A stretch of DNA of 64,000 bases from Fischerella sp. CENA71 (GCA_024239075.1 JANBVI010000088.1:186001-250000); one strand, 5' to 3'. Shown: positions 28,397 to 36,938, counted from the stretch's first letter. Numbers and translations: made by a program. The notes: generated by a model not told the origin, from the sequence alone.

Positions 28397-29410
28397 ATGA
28401 ACCTTAAAGATCGAACTATCCTGATCACAGGAATAGGTGGATTTATTGGCTTACGCACTAGCGAATTAGCGATCGCACAAGGAATGCATGTTCGAGGAAT
28501 AGAAAATGATCCCAATAACGCCAAAATAGCCGAGAGTCTGGGCGCAAAAGTACTTGTTGGTAGCATCTGCGATCCAGCAGTAGCACAAAAAGCTTGTCAA
28601 GGAGTAGACATTGTGTTGCACACAGCCGCCCTTGTCAAAGAAGGAGGATCACTAGAGGAGTTTCGTAATGTTAATGTTGGTGGTACTCTTAACATCGCCA
28701 AAGCAGCTATGAATGCTGGAGTTAAGACTTTTGTTCATCTTTCCAGCGTCATAGTATATGGCTTTATCTATCCCAATCAAGTTACAGAAGAAGGGCCACT
28801 CCGTAGCGAAAATAATCCTTACTCTTTGACAAAAATAGAAAGTGAACAAGAAATCTTAAAGCTAAACGCACCACCAAATTTTGGTGTCATTATTATTAGA
28901 CCAACGGCTGTTTATGGCCCAAGGAGTAACCCTTGGGTTGTTCGTCCCCTTTCGCTGATGCATCAAAAAAGATTTGTCATACCTGATGCGGGAAGGGGAG
29001 TTATGAACCATCTATATATAGATAATTTAATTGATGGAATTTTCCTTGCTATTGAAAAAGAAGCGTATGGAGAAGCTTTCAATATCTCTGATGGACAAGA
29101 AACCTCTTGGAAAGAATACTACGCGCGTTTAGCTAAAGCTGGAAACGTACCCGAACCTTTGTCTCTACCAGCACCAATTGTCAAGTTTTTGATTCGATTG
29201 GAGTGGTTAAGAATGAAAATTTTAGGTTTAAAGCCTGTGATTTTCCCCGCAGCTGTAGATTTTTCCACTAGCCCTCATGCTTATTCGATTAAAAAAGCAC
29301 AAACCCAGCTAGGATATAAGCCAAAAATCACTCTAGAAGAAGGTATGGAATACATAAGGAAATGGCTGGAAAATACAGACGTTCAAACATCCAATCAGCA
29401 AAATAAATAA
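28397..29410 (+). CDS. Second HgdA-like NAD-dependent epimerase
   Basis: A 337-residue extended SDR clearly homologous to the 4707-5714 product over its whole length: same ILITGIGGFIGLRTSELA opening, VHTAALVKEGGSLEEFRNVN-type block, catalytic NPYSLTKIESEQEI (YXXXK) and VIIIRPTAVYGPRS. The ATG giving MNLKDRTIL is chosen because it aligns with HgdA and has AAGGAT upstream; an earlier in-frame start adds 19 poorly conserved residues. It is transcribed separately, downstream of the hglB terminator. It may provide a different sugar or be a redundant copy. In other genomes hetN and hetI would be expected near this place. Confidence 0.78.
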   Translation: MNLKDRTILITGIGGFIGLRTSELAIAQGMHVRGIENDPNNAKIAESLGAKVLVGSICDPAVAQKACQGVDIVLHTAALVKEGGSLEEFRNVNVGGTLNIAKAAMNAGVKTFVHLSSVIVYGFIYPNQVTEEGPLRSENNPYSLTKIESEQEILKLNAPPNFGVIIIRPTAVYGPRSNPWVVRPLSLMHQKRFVIPDAGRGVMNHLYIDNLIDGIFLAIEKEAYGEAFNISDGQETSWKEYYARLAKAGNVPEPLSLPAPIVKFLIRLEWLRMKILGLKPVIFPAAVDFSTSPHAYSIKKAQTQLGYKPKITLEEGMEYIRKWLENTDVQTSNQQNK

Positions 29411-29674
29411 CTAGAAATTCGGGTCAAGGAGTTGAAATCCCTCCTCCTTGTCCCCTACATCCCCATAACCTTATACCTTTTTTCCAAAAACATATCGCTT
29501 GATGTCATTCTCTAGACATATTTGATTTTAAATAAAAATCAACTTTTTTTATACTATATCATCCAATAGATATTCAGTAAAATCGTCTTTTTAGTAGATG
29601 TTTGCACTGAATCATAGCCATATATTGAAAGCATTAATTATTACTTAGATTCTAGAGTGATCAAGGAGTTTTAT

Positions 29675-29746
29675 ATGCTTAGTGCTGTCATTTTTTTGGC
29701 TAGTTACGCTGTAATATCGACACTTTTTATCTCTAGTGTCGAATGA
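29675..29746 (+). CDS. Putative 23-residue membrane peptide
   Basis: An ORF with AAGGAG six bases before the ATG encodes a hydrophobic peptide beginning MLSAVIFLASYAVISTLF and ending in an acidic residue, the size and character of a single-span small membrane protein. Its TGA overlaps the ATG of a second hydrophobic ORF (29743-29862, 39 residues, beginning MKSNTLVLISLLLIC) in an ATGA arrangement. A terminator-like hairpin lies inside that second ORF, so only the first is called. I do not recognise it. The surrounding 29411-30025 stretch has no other gene. Confidence 0.4.
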   Translation: MLSAVIFLASYAVISTLFISSVE

Positions 29747-29821
29747 AAAGCAATACTCTAGTTTTAATTTCCTTACTTCTTATATGTATATCTCTAGTTG
29801 TTATTCGTACTTTTCTCTCAC

Positions 29822-29848
29822 CTCGGTTGGTTTCCCCGAGTTTTTTTC
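29822..29848 (+). terminator. Possible rho-independent terminator after the small ORF
   Basis: CTCGG and CCGAG form a short GC-rich stem with a 9-base loop, followed at once by seven Ts. It would end a transcript carrying the 29675 ORF. Confidence 0.5.
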
Positions 29849-30025
29849 TAGAGTATATGTGAAGCGTAAAGATTTTTAATTTTATATTTTACATTTTTCA
29901 TTTTTCATTTTTAATTAAGCGAAGCATTTACACCCTTTGTTCCAAGTACTCAAAACTTTCACTGAACTGTAGGGGTGTATCTGCATTATTGTATAGTCAT
30001 TAATTAATGTAGCTTTGGCGATTCA

Positions 30026-30352
30026 ATGAGTAACTTTCAAATCGATATTGACTTTAGTAATGTTGATTTTTCTTCCCTGGAGACAGAAGATGATTTTCAA
30101 GCAGAGGCAAAAAAATTGCTGCCGAATGCACTTATAAAGCTAGGTGAAGCTGTCGGTGAAAAGACATGGGAGGAATTACAAAAAGGGCTAAAACAACCAG
30201 GAAATAAACTCAAATCTTCTGAACGCGAGAAGCGTAAGTTTATGCAAGAAACAGGAAGAACTTATCAAAGAACTGCAAGTAGCACTCTCAAGCAAGAACT
30301 GGCAGACTACATAGTAGAGCAATTATCTCAACACAAAAGACAATCCCGCTAA
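30026..30352 (+). CDS. Hypothetical 108-residue protein
   Basis: An acidic N-terminus (FQIDIDFSNVDFSSLETEDDF) is followed by charged, mostly helical sequence with many Lys, Glu and Gln (EREKRKFMQETGRTYQRTA). There is no signal peptide, membrane span or known motif. Codon use looks normal, and the start is plausible though without a strong ribosome site. It converges with the Nif11-type gene across a hairpin at 30400-30429. Not recognised; it may be a small cytosolic or DNA-associated protein. Confidence 0.5.
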   Translation: MSNFQIDIDFSNVDFSSLETEDDFQAEAKKLLPNALIKLGEAVGEKTWEELQKGLKQPGNKLKSSEREKRKFMQETGRTYQRTASSTLKQELADYIVEQLSQHKRQSR

Positions 30353-30399
30353 AGGCGCTGGAAAGCTCAGTCAATAATCTGAGGGATTGGCTTTTGAAG

Positions 30400-30429
30400 C
30401 CCACACTTACAAATGAGTGCAAGTGTGGG
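30400..30429. terminator. Stem-loop between convergent genes
   Basis: CCCACACTT and AAGTGTGGG pair perfectly (9 bp, 12-base loop) in the 103-bp gap between the stops of two convergent genes. There is no long T-run on either side, so it may be a weak bidirectional terminator or a stabilising hairpin. Confidence 0.45.
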
Positions 30430-30455
30430 AGCATGTTACTCTTCCATATCAGGAA

Positions 30456-30689
30456 TTATCTAGGATAAATATGGAGTCTAGGCCTCACCCCTGGATTGAC
30501 GATCGCTGCTAACTCTTCAGAAGACAATTTGCTCAGTTCAGTCTCTAGTTCTTCAATTGTGAAGTTATAACCACGTTCCTGAGCAACCTGGATGAAGGTT
30601 TCTGGGTTTTCTGCTGCTTTGAGTCTTTCCTTTAATGCTTGATCTTGTTTAACTGCTTTGAAAAGTTGGGCTGCATGATTTTGCGTCAT
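30456..30689 (-). CDS. Nif11-type leader peptide (RiPP precursor-like)
   Basis: A 77-residue Nif11-family peptide: an N-terminal helix with AAQLFKAVKQDQALKERLKA, then AENPETFIQVAQERGYNFTI and EELETELSKLSSEELAAI, ending in a short tail VNPGVRPRLHIYPR. Nif11 leaders precede core peptides that modifying enzymes convert to natural products; others are orphans in cyanobacteria. The tail has no Cys, Ser or Thr, so lanthionine formation is unlikely, and no modifying enzyme is nearby. AGGAG lies 11 bases before the ATG. Leader family is fairly sure; a RiPP product is not. Confidence 0.72.
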   Translation of the reverse strand: MTQNHAAQLFKAVKQDQALKERLKAAENPETFIQVAQERGYNFTIEELETELSKLSSEELAAIVNPGVRPRLHIYPR

Positions 30690-31187
30690 ATAAAGTCTAT
30701 CTCCTACTTTAAATATCAGGTTTAAATGGAGTTATTTAACTCCTGCGATTTCACCAAATCCACCCAAGGTCGCCGCTAAATAAAGTCGTATACTTCAATC
30801 TTGAACTAGGCGGGAGAATGTCTGATTAACTTTGACAAAAAAATATAAGTTCACACTTGATTGGTGAAGCGATCGCTCTTGAGCTATTGGATAAAGCCAA
30901 GTGCTACAGCAGTAGTACCATTAGCTAGAGGAAACAAAACACTGTTGAAATTCCGAGAGATCGCCTGATCCCCGTCTATCAAAGACTAAGCCTATCTACG
31001 AAAAGCTTTTGAGAATAGCAGTGAAGCAGGAAAATAATTTGTTTCTGGAAAGACAAGCACTCATGTTGTAGATATTTGTGTAGACCAATCCAATTGCTGT
31101 GAGGAGTGAACAAAAAAACATTTGTAAATTTTATTTGGTCTGGAAACAGAAGAATTACGGCTATCTGATTCGTAGAAGTATTAGTCC
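30690..31187. other. Intergenic region, nothing identified
   Basis: About 500 bp between divergent small genes. It has one GCGATCGC site near 30870 and no convincing ORF, RNA gene or repeat. It should contain promoters for both neighbours. Confidence 0.4.
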
Positions 31188-31406
31188 ATGCATACATTAT
31201 TGAACAAACTTTTAGCTTATGTGCTGATCGCTACCCTAGTAGGCTGTGCAACTCAACAAAGTGAGCAAACACAGCAAACACAGCAAACACAGCAAACACA
31301 AATTGAGCAGTCAAGTTCTAGTGGAGGACAGCAGCAGTGTTCGCGTATTGAGGTACGCCAAAACAATGGTAAAACCGAGGTCAAGCGCTCAAACGACTGT
31401 TATTAG
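31188..31406 (+). CDS. Small Gln/Thr-rich lipoprotein
   Basis: A 72-residue protein with a lipoprotein signal: hydrophobic stretch LAYVLIATLVGC with a lipobox LVGC (Cys at about residue 20). The mature part begins ATQQSEQ and contains a tandem TQQ repeat (ACACAGCAA units at DNA level), then a Ser/Gly/Gln linker and a short basic tail with two Cys. It should be anchored in a membrane after processing. No family recognised. The DNA repeat could vary in copy number between strains. Confidence 0.6.
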   Translation: MHTLLNKLLAYVLIATLVGCATQQSEQTQQTQQTQQTQIEQSSSSGGQQQCSRIEVRQNNGKTEVKRSNDCY

Positions 31407-31486
31407 AGCGATCCATTATCGACTCACCCCCGCATCTACTTATGTAAAAAGTATGTTATTCCAATGCCAACACAAGTATGTTTTGA

Positions 31487-32143
31487 TTACCAAACAAATG
31501 GAATTAGGCGATTGCTAGATTTCTGATACTCAGCATAGTTTTGATACTTAGCAGACATTGACTGTTCTTTTTGGAACAACCTCTGTATATACATAAGTAA
31601 TATCACTGCTGGAACTAAATAAGCCCAAACAGAACCAGCTACAACAGCAAAACTCAGATACCGCAACAAATCACCAAAGTAATTGATGTTACGGGAAAAG
31701 CGCCAGATATTATCACTGACTAATTCTGCACCATATTGCTTGGCTGTCAATTTTTGGACATCAGCGGTGGTGTTGATGAGGCTGCCAAAGATGTATAAAG
31801 GTAATGCTACAGCAGTGGCGATCGCTGATATGGGAACAGGATTGATAAATGCTAGGTATCCTGGTAAAGAATAAAAAATACCAACAAATAATAACCCCAA
31901 AATTAACCCACCAAATCCCACAGGTTCATTAAATATCTGTCGTCGTTGGGGAAAAAGCCACTGTTCTAGCAACCACCAAAGACAGTAGCTGCCATGCAAA
32001 CACAGATATATTACTTGTCGTAAATCTTGGATACCAAAAACAAAGCTAAAAATAAATAACAAGACAATAGTCAAAGCTTTTGCTATATTAATCGCTGTCA
32101 GTGCCGTCAAGCCTGTTTTTTCGTCGTTGGTGGTGTTTTGCAT
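31487..32143 (-). CDS. DUF1295-like multi-span membrane protein
   Basis: A 218-residue integral membrane protein with five or six hydrophobic segments. The C-terminal half resembles the DUF1295 / isoprenylcysteine methyltransferase-like fold (TADVQKLTAKQYGAELVSDNIWRFSRNINYFGDLLRYLSF), which in relatives binds a nucleotide cofactor or S-adenosylmethionine. The end LFQKEQSMSAKYQNYAEYQK is also family-like. Its start lies 37 bp after the stop of the SDR gene on the same strand, so they probably form an operon. A reductase or methyltransferase role is possible but unproven. Confidence 0.65.
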   Translation of the reverse strand: MQNTTNDEKTGLTALTAINIAKALTIVLLFIFSFVFGIQDLRQVIYLCLHGSYCLWWLLEQWLFPQRRQIFNEPVGFGGLILGLLFVGIFYSLPGYLAFINPVPISAIATAVALPLYIFGSLINTTADVQKLTAKQYGAELVSDNIWRFSRNINYFGDLLRYLSFAVVAGSVWAYLVPAVILLMYIQRLFQKEQSMSAKYQNYAEYQKSSNRLIPFVW

Positions 32144-32180
32144 GATGATAACGACTGAATACTCTTAACAATTATTTATT

Positions 32181-32963
32181 TTAACTACGTCGATTTACGA
32201 GTGTGGTACTAGCTTGATCAACAGGCATCAAAATGACTTGATTAATATTGACATGGGCTGGTCGGGTGGCGCAAAAAAAGACCACATCAGCAACATCCTC
32301 ACCAGTCAGGGGGGTGAGACCTTGGTAAACTTTCTCAGCCCGTTGTGTGTCACCGTGAAACCGCACTTCGCTAAATTCTGTTTCTACCATACCGGGGTCA
32401 ACAGAAGTGACTTTTACCGAAGTTCCTAATAAATCTTGTTTTAAGCCTTCAGAAATTGCTCTGACTGCTGCTTTTGTACCACAATAAACATTACCACCGG
32501 GGTAAGTTTGATAGCCAGCTATCGAACCGATATTGATCACATGACCGCGATCGCGACTCACCATTCCAGGGACAACATAGCGACTGAGGTAGAGTAAACC
32601 TTTGATATTGGTATCAATCATTTCTTCCCAATCCTCAAATTTACCCTCATGGAGTTTGTCTAAACCGCGACTTAAACCAGCATTATTGATCAGAATATCA
32701 ATTTCTGACCAAGCACTAGGGAGACTAGATAGAGCAGATTCAACAGCAGAGCGATCGCGTACATCTAACTGTAATAAATGTATCTGACCAGACTTGCCAT
32801 GATCAGTCTCTACAAGACTATCTGCTAATTCCTGCAAACGTTCTTGACGTCGCGCCGCTAAAATCAATTTTGCGCCAGCACTAGCAAACACTTTGGCACA
32901 AGCAGCGCCAATACCGCTACTCGCACCAGTAATTAGAACAATTTGATTTTGTAGAGAAAGCAT
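32181..32963 (-). CDS. Classical short-chain dehydrogenase/reductase (YdfG-like)
   Basis: A 260-residue classical SDR. Visible motifs are the cofactor site ITGASSGIGAACAKVFA, NNAGLSRG, the catalytic Ser in NIGSIAG, YXXXK in VYCGTKAAV, and VDPGMVETEFSEVRF, which is characteristic of YdfG-like 3-hydroxy acid dehydrogenases. It is upstream of the DUF1295-like gene in a two-gene unit. I compared it with HetN, the SDR expected near hglB: it lacks the RGSGR pentapeptide that HetN carries, and is separated from the hgl genes by several others, so it is not called hetN. Confidence 0.82.
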   Translation of the reverse strand: MLSLQNQIVLITGASSGIGAACAKVFASAGAKLILAARRQERLQELADSLVETDHGKSGQIHLLQLDVRDRSAVESALSSLPSAWSEIDILINNAGLSRGLDKLHEGKFEDWEEMIDTNIKGLLYLSRYVVPGMVSRDRGHVINIGSIAGYQTYPGGNVYCGTKAAVRAISEGLKQDLLGTSVKVTSVDPGMVETEFSEVRFHGDTQRAEKVYQGLTPLTGEDVADVVFFCATRPAHVNINQVILMPVDQASTTLVNRRS

Positions 32964-32965
32964 TT

Positions 32966-33070
32966 TTGGTCAAGAGTCAATGGTCAAGAGTCAATGGTCA
33001 AGGGTCAATAGTCAGGGGTCAATAGTCAAGGGTCAATATAAAATTACCTGGAAAATTGACCCTTGACTCT
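32966..33070. repeat. GTCAATRGTCAARRG tandem repeat with inverted copy
   Basis: About five degenerate 14-bp units of TCAATGGTCAAGAG type run from 32966 to about 33040. A reverse-complement unit (TTGACCCTTGACTC) follows at about 33056, so the whole can fold back. It separates the SDR gene from the next minus-strand gene. This is typical short tandem repeat DNA of Nostocales. Confidence 0.7.
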
Positions 33071-33085
33071 GGACAAATGACTAAA

Positions 33086-33898
33086 TTATTTTGTCACCAC
33101 TTGCATTCGTTGAGTGATCATTGTCATACCATCTCCGCGCATGATCACTGCCGAAACCCATTGACTACCAGGAGTCAAGGGTGCTTTACCAACTTTGAAA
33201 ATACCACCAGATGAAAGTAACTCCAAATCTACAGGTGTAGGACTGAGATATTTGTTTGCTTTGATTGGTTCTTCCAAAGCTGTTCCTAAAATATAATCTT
33301 CGCCTAGAGGTTCTTGGACAATCGCATCAAAGCTGTATTGCTGACCAACTTTAACCTGTTGTGGCAATTTAAAATCAATTTGTGGTGGTTGACTACCAGC
33401 AGTCACTTGAGTACGTTCTGACAAAATATCTTGACGAACGACTTTTCCCCCAGAAATTTGTTGACGTGATGTAATTGTGGCTGATAAAGCCATATTGTTA
33501 TTGTTCGGGGAAGGTAAGCCAGTTATTTTCGTGACCGTATCAGCGACGATGACATTACCTTGAGGTTTCCAAGATTGCAGCTGCGTACTGTATTTGAGTT
33601 GGGGATATTGTTTCCACAATGTATTTAAAGCTTGTTCCATGCTTTGATAGTTTAATCCATCCCCATGCGTAAAGTTGGGACTGTAGAACTGCATGACTCC
33701 TTTGACATTACGCTGGTTTGCCGCTGTATCAATTTGCGTCAATAGGTTATTGAGTTCAGGGGGTGCGTTCGGTGATGTGCTAGCTTGAGCGCATTTCCAA
33801 CCAGCAGTAAAACCAAGAGTAAGTAGTAACAAAAGTATCCAACGGTTGGATGAGAAGTGTGATTGGCGTTTAAATAGTAGGATAATCAGTCTACGCAT
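33086..33898 (-). CDS. Secreted or membrane-anchored protein with NTF2-like domain
   Basis: A 270-residue protein. A hydrophobic segment near the N-terminus (about 20-38, WILLLLLTLGFTAGW) serves as signal or anchor. Residues about 48-165 resemble an NTF2/SnoaL-like fold (NLLTQIDTAANQRNVKGVMQFYSPNF, then YQSMEQALNTLWKQYPQL). The C-terminal part (about 175-270) is a beta-rich region with GQQYSFDAIVQEP. No catalytic residues can be named. It is a conserved cyanobacterial type of protein by appearance; function unknown. It diverges from murG. Confidence 0.6.
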   Translation of the reverse strand: MRRLIILLFKRQSHFSSNRWILLLLLTLGFTAGWKCAQASTSPNAPPELNNLLTQIDTAANQRNVKGVMQFYSPNFTHGDGLNYQSMEQALNTLWKQYPQLKYSTQLQSWKPQGNVIVADTVTKITGLPSPNNNNMALSATITSRQQISGGKVVRQDILSERTQVTAGSQPPQIDFKLPQQVKVGQQYSFDAIVQEPLGEDYILGTALEEPIKANKYLSPTPVDLELLSSGGIFKVGKAPLTPGSQWVSAVIMRGDGMTMITQRMQVVTK

Positions 33899-34056
33899 TG
33901 GTATTAAATTGGTAGTTTGACTACAAAAGAGATTCCCGCTTTCAAATCAAATCCATAGAGTAAAGCTGTTGTAGATTAAGTTCCGAAACAGTTTACAACA
34001 AGGTAGGGAAATTGTTTTATCTTAGTGAAACTAAGCGTTGACATGGTAGTGGGTAA

Positions 34057-35130
34057 ATGGCAGACGCACCAATAAAATTATTGATAGCAGCAAGTGGAAC
34101 TGGCGGACACTTATTTCCAGCGATCGCATTAGCGCAAGAATTGCCAGATTATCAAATCGAATGGTTGGGTGTACCCAATCGGTTAGAAACTCAACTTGTC
34201 CCCCAACAGTATAAATTGAATACTATTTCTGTTGAAGGATTTCAAAAAGGTTTTGGCATCTCATCGCTACTGACTGTAAGTAAACTGATCAGTTCCATTC
34301 TTAAAGTTAGGAAAATTTTACAAAATGGTCAATTTCAGGGAGTATTTACCACAGGAGGATATATTGCTGGGCCAGCAGTAATTGCAGCGCGATCGCTAGG
34401 TATACCCGTAATACTCCACGAATCAAATGCTTTCCCAGGAAAAGTCACGCGATTTTTTGGGCCTTGGTGTAATGCAGTCGCATTAGGATTTGAAGTTGCC
34501 GCCAAATATTTAGCCCGTGCCAAGACGATTTACACTAGTACTCCGGTACGTGCAGAATTTTTCAAACCGGGGATCGCCGCATCATTAGATTTAGGTATTC
34601 CGGAAAATGTACCTGTGATTGTCGTCTTTGGTGGTAGTCAAGGCGCAGTCGCTATTAACAAGTTGGTGCGTGAGTGTGCAACAGCTTGGTTTGATGTTGG
34701 CGCTTGGGTTGTACATTTGACAGGCGATAAAGATCCGGAAGCGGAAAGTTTAAAACATCCACAGTATATATCTCTGCCTTTTTATAACAACATGGCAGCA
34801 TTACTGCAACGCGCAAATTTAGCCATTAGTCGTTCTGGTGCAGGTAGTCTAACAGAATTAGCGGTGTGTGGCACGCCTGCAATTTTAATTCCTTATCCGT
34901 TTGCAGCAGAAGATCATCAAACCTATAACGCCAAAGTATTTACCTCAGTTGGTGCAGCATTGATGTTTCAGCAAACAGAATTGACACTTGAGAAATTGCA
35001 AACAGAAATTTTGCACCTGTTACAGTCACCACAACAGTTAAAAGCGATGGGGGAAAAAGCTAGAACTATTGCACCTGCTGATAGTGCCGAGAAATTAGCA
35101 CAGTTAGTTCGGGAAATGGTAGAAAAATAG
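34057..35130 (+). CDS. murG: UDP-N-acetylglucosamine transferase MurG
   Basis: A 357-residue GT28 glycosyltransferase that adds GlcNAc to undecaprenyl-PP-MurNAc-pentapeptide (lipid I to lipid II) at the inner face of the cytoplasmic membrane. Motifs are the N-terminal glycine loop ASGTGGHLFPAIALA, TTGGYIAGPAV, HESNAFPGKVTR, the second glycine loop FGGSQGAVAIN, and the donor site SRSGAGSLTELAVCGTPA with LIPYPFAAEDHQTYNA. Length is normal for the family. It diverges from the NTF2-like gene, is not in a dcw cluster (usual for cyanobacteria), and is followed by a small exported protein. Confidence 0.95.
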   Translation: MADAPIKLLIAASGTGGHLFPAIALAQELPDYQIEWLGVPNRLETQLVPQQYKLNTISVEGFQKGFGISSLLTVSKLISSILKVRKILQNGQFQGVFTTGGYIAGPAVIAARSLGIPVILHESNAFPGKVTRFFGPWCNAVALGFEVAAKYLARAKTIYTSTPVRAEFFKPGIAASLDLGIPENVPVIVVFGGSQGAVAINKLVRECATAWFDVGAWVVHLTGDKDPEAESLKHPQYISLPFYNNMAALLQRANLAISRSGAGSLTELAVCGTPAILIPYPFAAEDHQTYNAKVFTSVGAALMFQQTELTLEKLQTEILHLLQSPQQLKAMGEKARTIAPADSAEKLAQLVREMVEK

Positions 35131-35184
35131 AGGAAAATAGTTATGTTACGAATTAAAACCAAATTTTAACAAGAGCAAACAATT

Positions 35185-35649
35185 GTGCTTATGGGTAGCT
35201 TCATCAAGCGATCGCTATGTTATCCTGCCACAGCTTCCTTACTCATCGGGTTAACGTGTCACTCAACTATTGCTCAAAGTCACAGTAAATATTTTCAGAC
35301 TAAACATGTTCAGATTGAGCAAAAATCTTCTCAAAATATCAAGATTACTCAGGCTACCCAAGCACTTGGTGAAAAAACAGCCCTCAACTTAGTTTGGAAA
35401 CTACCACAAGTACAACGTAAAGCCAGAGAAATCGAAAAACTTTCAAAGGGAAAAATACGTGTTGCAGCAAAGGTTGATAGTTCTCCAACTCCAGAAACAC
35501 CTTACTACACAGTGCAAATCTATGAAAATCATATAGATTACATCGACACAATTTATTGGTTTCGTGTCTTGAATCCAAGTGGTGCTATCCAAGTTCTAGA
35601 TATCATTCAGAACGAATATGTATCTTTAGAAGCATGGAAACAAAATTAA
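35185..35649 (+). CDS. Hypothetical exported protein
   Basis: A 154-residue protein with a signal peptide (basic start FIKRSLCYP, hydrophobic core ASLLIGLTC, cleavage near TIAQS). The mature part (about 35-150) is mixed alpha/beta with a helix NLVWKLPQVQRKAREIEKLS and strands YYTVQIYENHIDYIDTIYWF. No enzyme motif is seen. A GTG start with AAGAG upstream and an ATG two codons later are both possible. It follows murG by 54 bp and may share its transcript. Confidence 0.6.
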   Translation: MLMGSFIKRSLCYPATASLLIGLTCHSTIAQSHSKYFQTKHVQIEQKSSQNIKITQATQALGEKTALNLVWKLPQVQRKAREIEKLSKGKIRVAAKVDSSPTPETPYYTVQIYENHIDYIDTIYWFRVLNPSGAIQVLDIIQNEYVSLEAWKQN

Positions 35650-35690
35650 TTCAGGGAACAGGGAAGCATAATAACTGATAACTGAAGTAA

Positions 35691-35951
35691 ATGTCTCAAA
35701 CAAAACCTATTAGTCCTTGGAAATTCAAGCCTTGGTGGTGTCAGCCCTGGTCTATACTGCTCACAGGCATAACCTTGATTAGTGGTAGTTGGATAATATT
35801 TAAAATTGTTTGGCTAACAGTTTTGATTGCGATTCCTGTACTTACATGGATGGGCTTTTTCTTATTAATCTGGCCCCCATTAATGATTCGCAGTGGTATT
35901 TTAGAATCTTATCAATTATCAATAGATGAGAATGCAGATAAAAATAGTTAA
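35691..35951 (+). CDS. Small two-span membrane protein (DUF6737-like)
   Basis: An 86-residue protein beginning MSQTKPISPWKFKPWWCQPW, followed by two closely spaced hydrophobic segments (about 22-42 and 45-66) and a short polar tail. The aromatic N-terminal block resembles a small conserved cyanobacterial family I recall as DUF6737. It lies 41 bp after the preceding gene on the same strand. Function unknown; probably inner or thylakoid membrane. Confidence 0.6.
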   Translation: MSQTKPISPWKFKPWWCQPWSILLTGITLISGSWIIFKIVWLTVLIAIPVLTWMGFFLLIWPPLMIRSGILESYQLSIDENADKNS

Positions 35952-36026
35952 TAGTTAATAGTTAATTGTTGATGGTTGTAAGCTGGTAGTTTTTCCAAAC
36001 AAGCAACAATCAACAACCAACAACAA

Positions 36027-36938
36027 TTAATTCTGTATTCGAGTCATTTCAAACAATTGTTGAGCATTTCTTCCTAAGAAACCATCAAACAACACTGACT
36101 TTCCTGGTTCTTCTTCCACTATATAGCGCTGGGCAATTTCGTAGTAAGCATAAGTCCAGGGAATCTGAATTTCTGTATCAGTCAACTCATCTAATACTGT
36201 TACTATCTCTGTTACTGCTTGTGTTGCTGTTTGTCGTAAGCCACAGCTAACATCCCCTTCAATTTCTGCTTTCATCGGTACGCCTAGCTTTGCTAAACCA
36301 CGGGCTGTAGCATCAATATCTGGATACTCTGGGGTATTCTGGCGGTTAACATAGCCTGTAAAATGGTTGACTGCATAACCATGTAATAATACCCAAGCAC
36401 CGTATTGACTAACTTTATTCACTTCTTCCACTACAGAACGTCGGGGAGGTTGCCAAGGGCAGGTAAAAATTTTCAGAAGTTCCTTCGCAAGACGTTCGGT
36501 ATCATATTTAAAGCTATTAATAATAGCAGAATAACTTAGTAAATTGACACCACTTACCGTTTGTTGAATGAGTTGAATAGTTTTCGGTGGTAACTCATCC
36601 ACAATCAACTCACTAATAAACAGCTTGGGTAAATTGAATTCTACTTGTTGAGGATGACGATAATGACGGGCATAGAGATGAGTTTCACTAAATGTATACT
36701 CTCCAGCTGCTTCATAACCTAAAGCTTCGGCGAATTTCCCCAAATACTCAATCCCCAAGTTGACTTTACCTTGTGGACTATCCACAGCCATACGTAAAGA
36801 TCGAAAAGCAATGTGATCATTAGCAACAGTACCACCCGCTTTAGTAATCATTTGTGCATAGGTGTGGGCATACCTTACCCTGCTGCTATAATCTCGCCAA
36901 AGAAGTTCCCATAGTTGACAGGCAATTTTGGGGTTCAT
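36027..36938 (-). CDS. DUF1338 protein, 2-oxoadipate dioxygenase/decarboxylase-like
   Basis: A 303-residue protein of the DUF1338 family, a VOC-fold non-haem iron enzyme. Family members (the HglS type, unrelated to heterocyst hgl) convert 2-oxoadipate to 2-hydroxyglutarate with O2 in lysine breakdown. Seen here: NDHIAFRSL (His of the metal site), IEYLGKFAEALGYEAAGEYTF, HLYARHYRH, HGYAVNHFTGYVNR (second His region) and a C-terminal Glu-rich segment YAYYEIAQRYIVEEEPGK. Length fits the family. It stands alone on the minus strand with no other lysine-degradation genes near, so its natural substrate is uncertain. Confidence 0.78.
   Translation of the reverse strand: MNPKIACQLWELLWRDYSSRVRYAHTYAQMITKAGGTVANDHIAFRSLRMAVDSPQGKVNLGIEYLGKFAEALGYEAAGEYTFSETHLYARHYRHPQQVEFNLPKLFISELIVDELPPKTIQLIQQTVSGVNLLSYSAIINSFKYDTERLAKELLKIFTCPWQPPRRSVVEEVNKVSQYGAWVLLHGYAVNHFTGYVNRQNTPEYPDIDATARGLAKLGVPMKAEIEGDVSCGLRQTATQAVTEIVTVLDELTDTEIQIPWTYAYYEIAQRYIVEEEPGKSVLFDGFLGRNAQQLFEMTRIQN

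Noticed and set aside
29743-29862. 39-residue hydrophobic ORF overlapping the 23-residue ORF
   Set aside because: A terminator-like hairpin lies inside it, so it may not be transcribed in full; kept as a finding, not a gene.
32181-32963. SDR gene as hetN
   Set aside because: It lacks the RGSGR motif, its C-terminal motifs are YdfG-like, and it is not adjacent to hglB.
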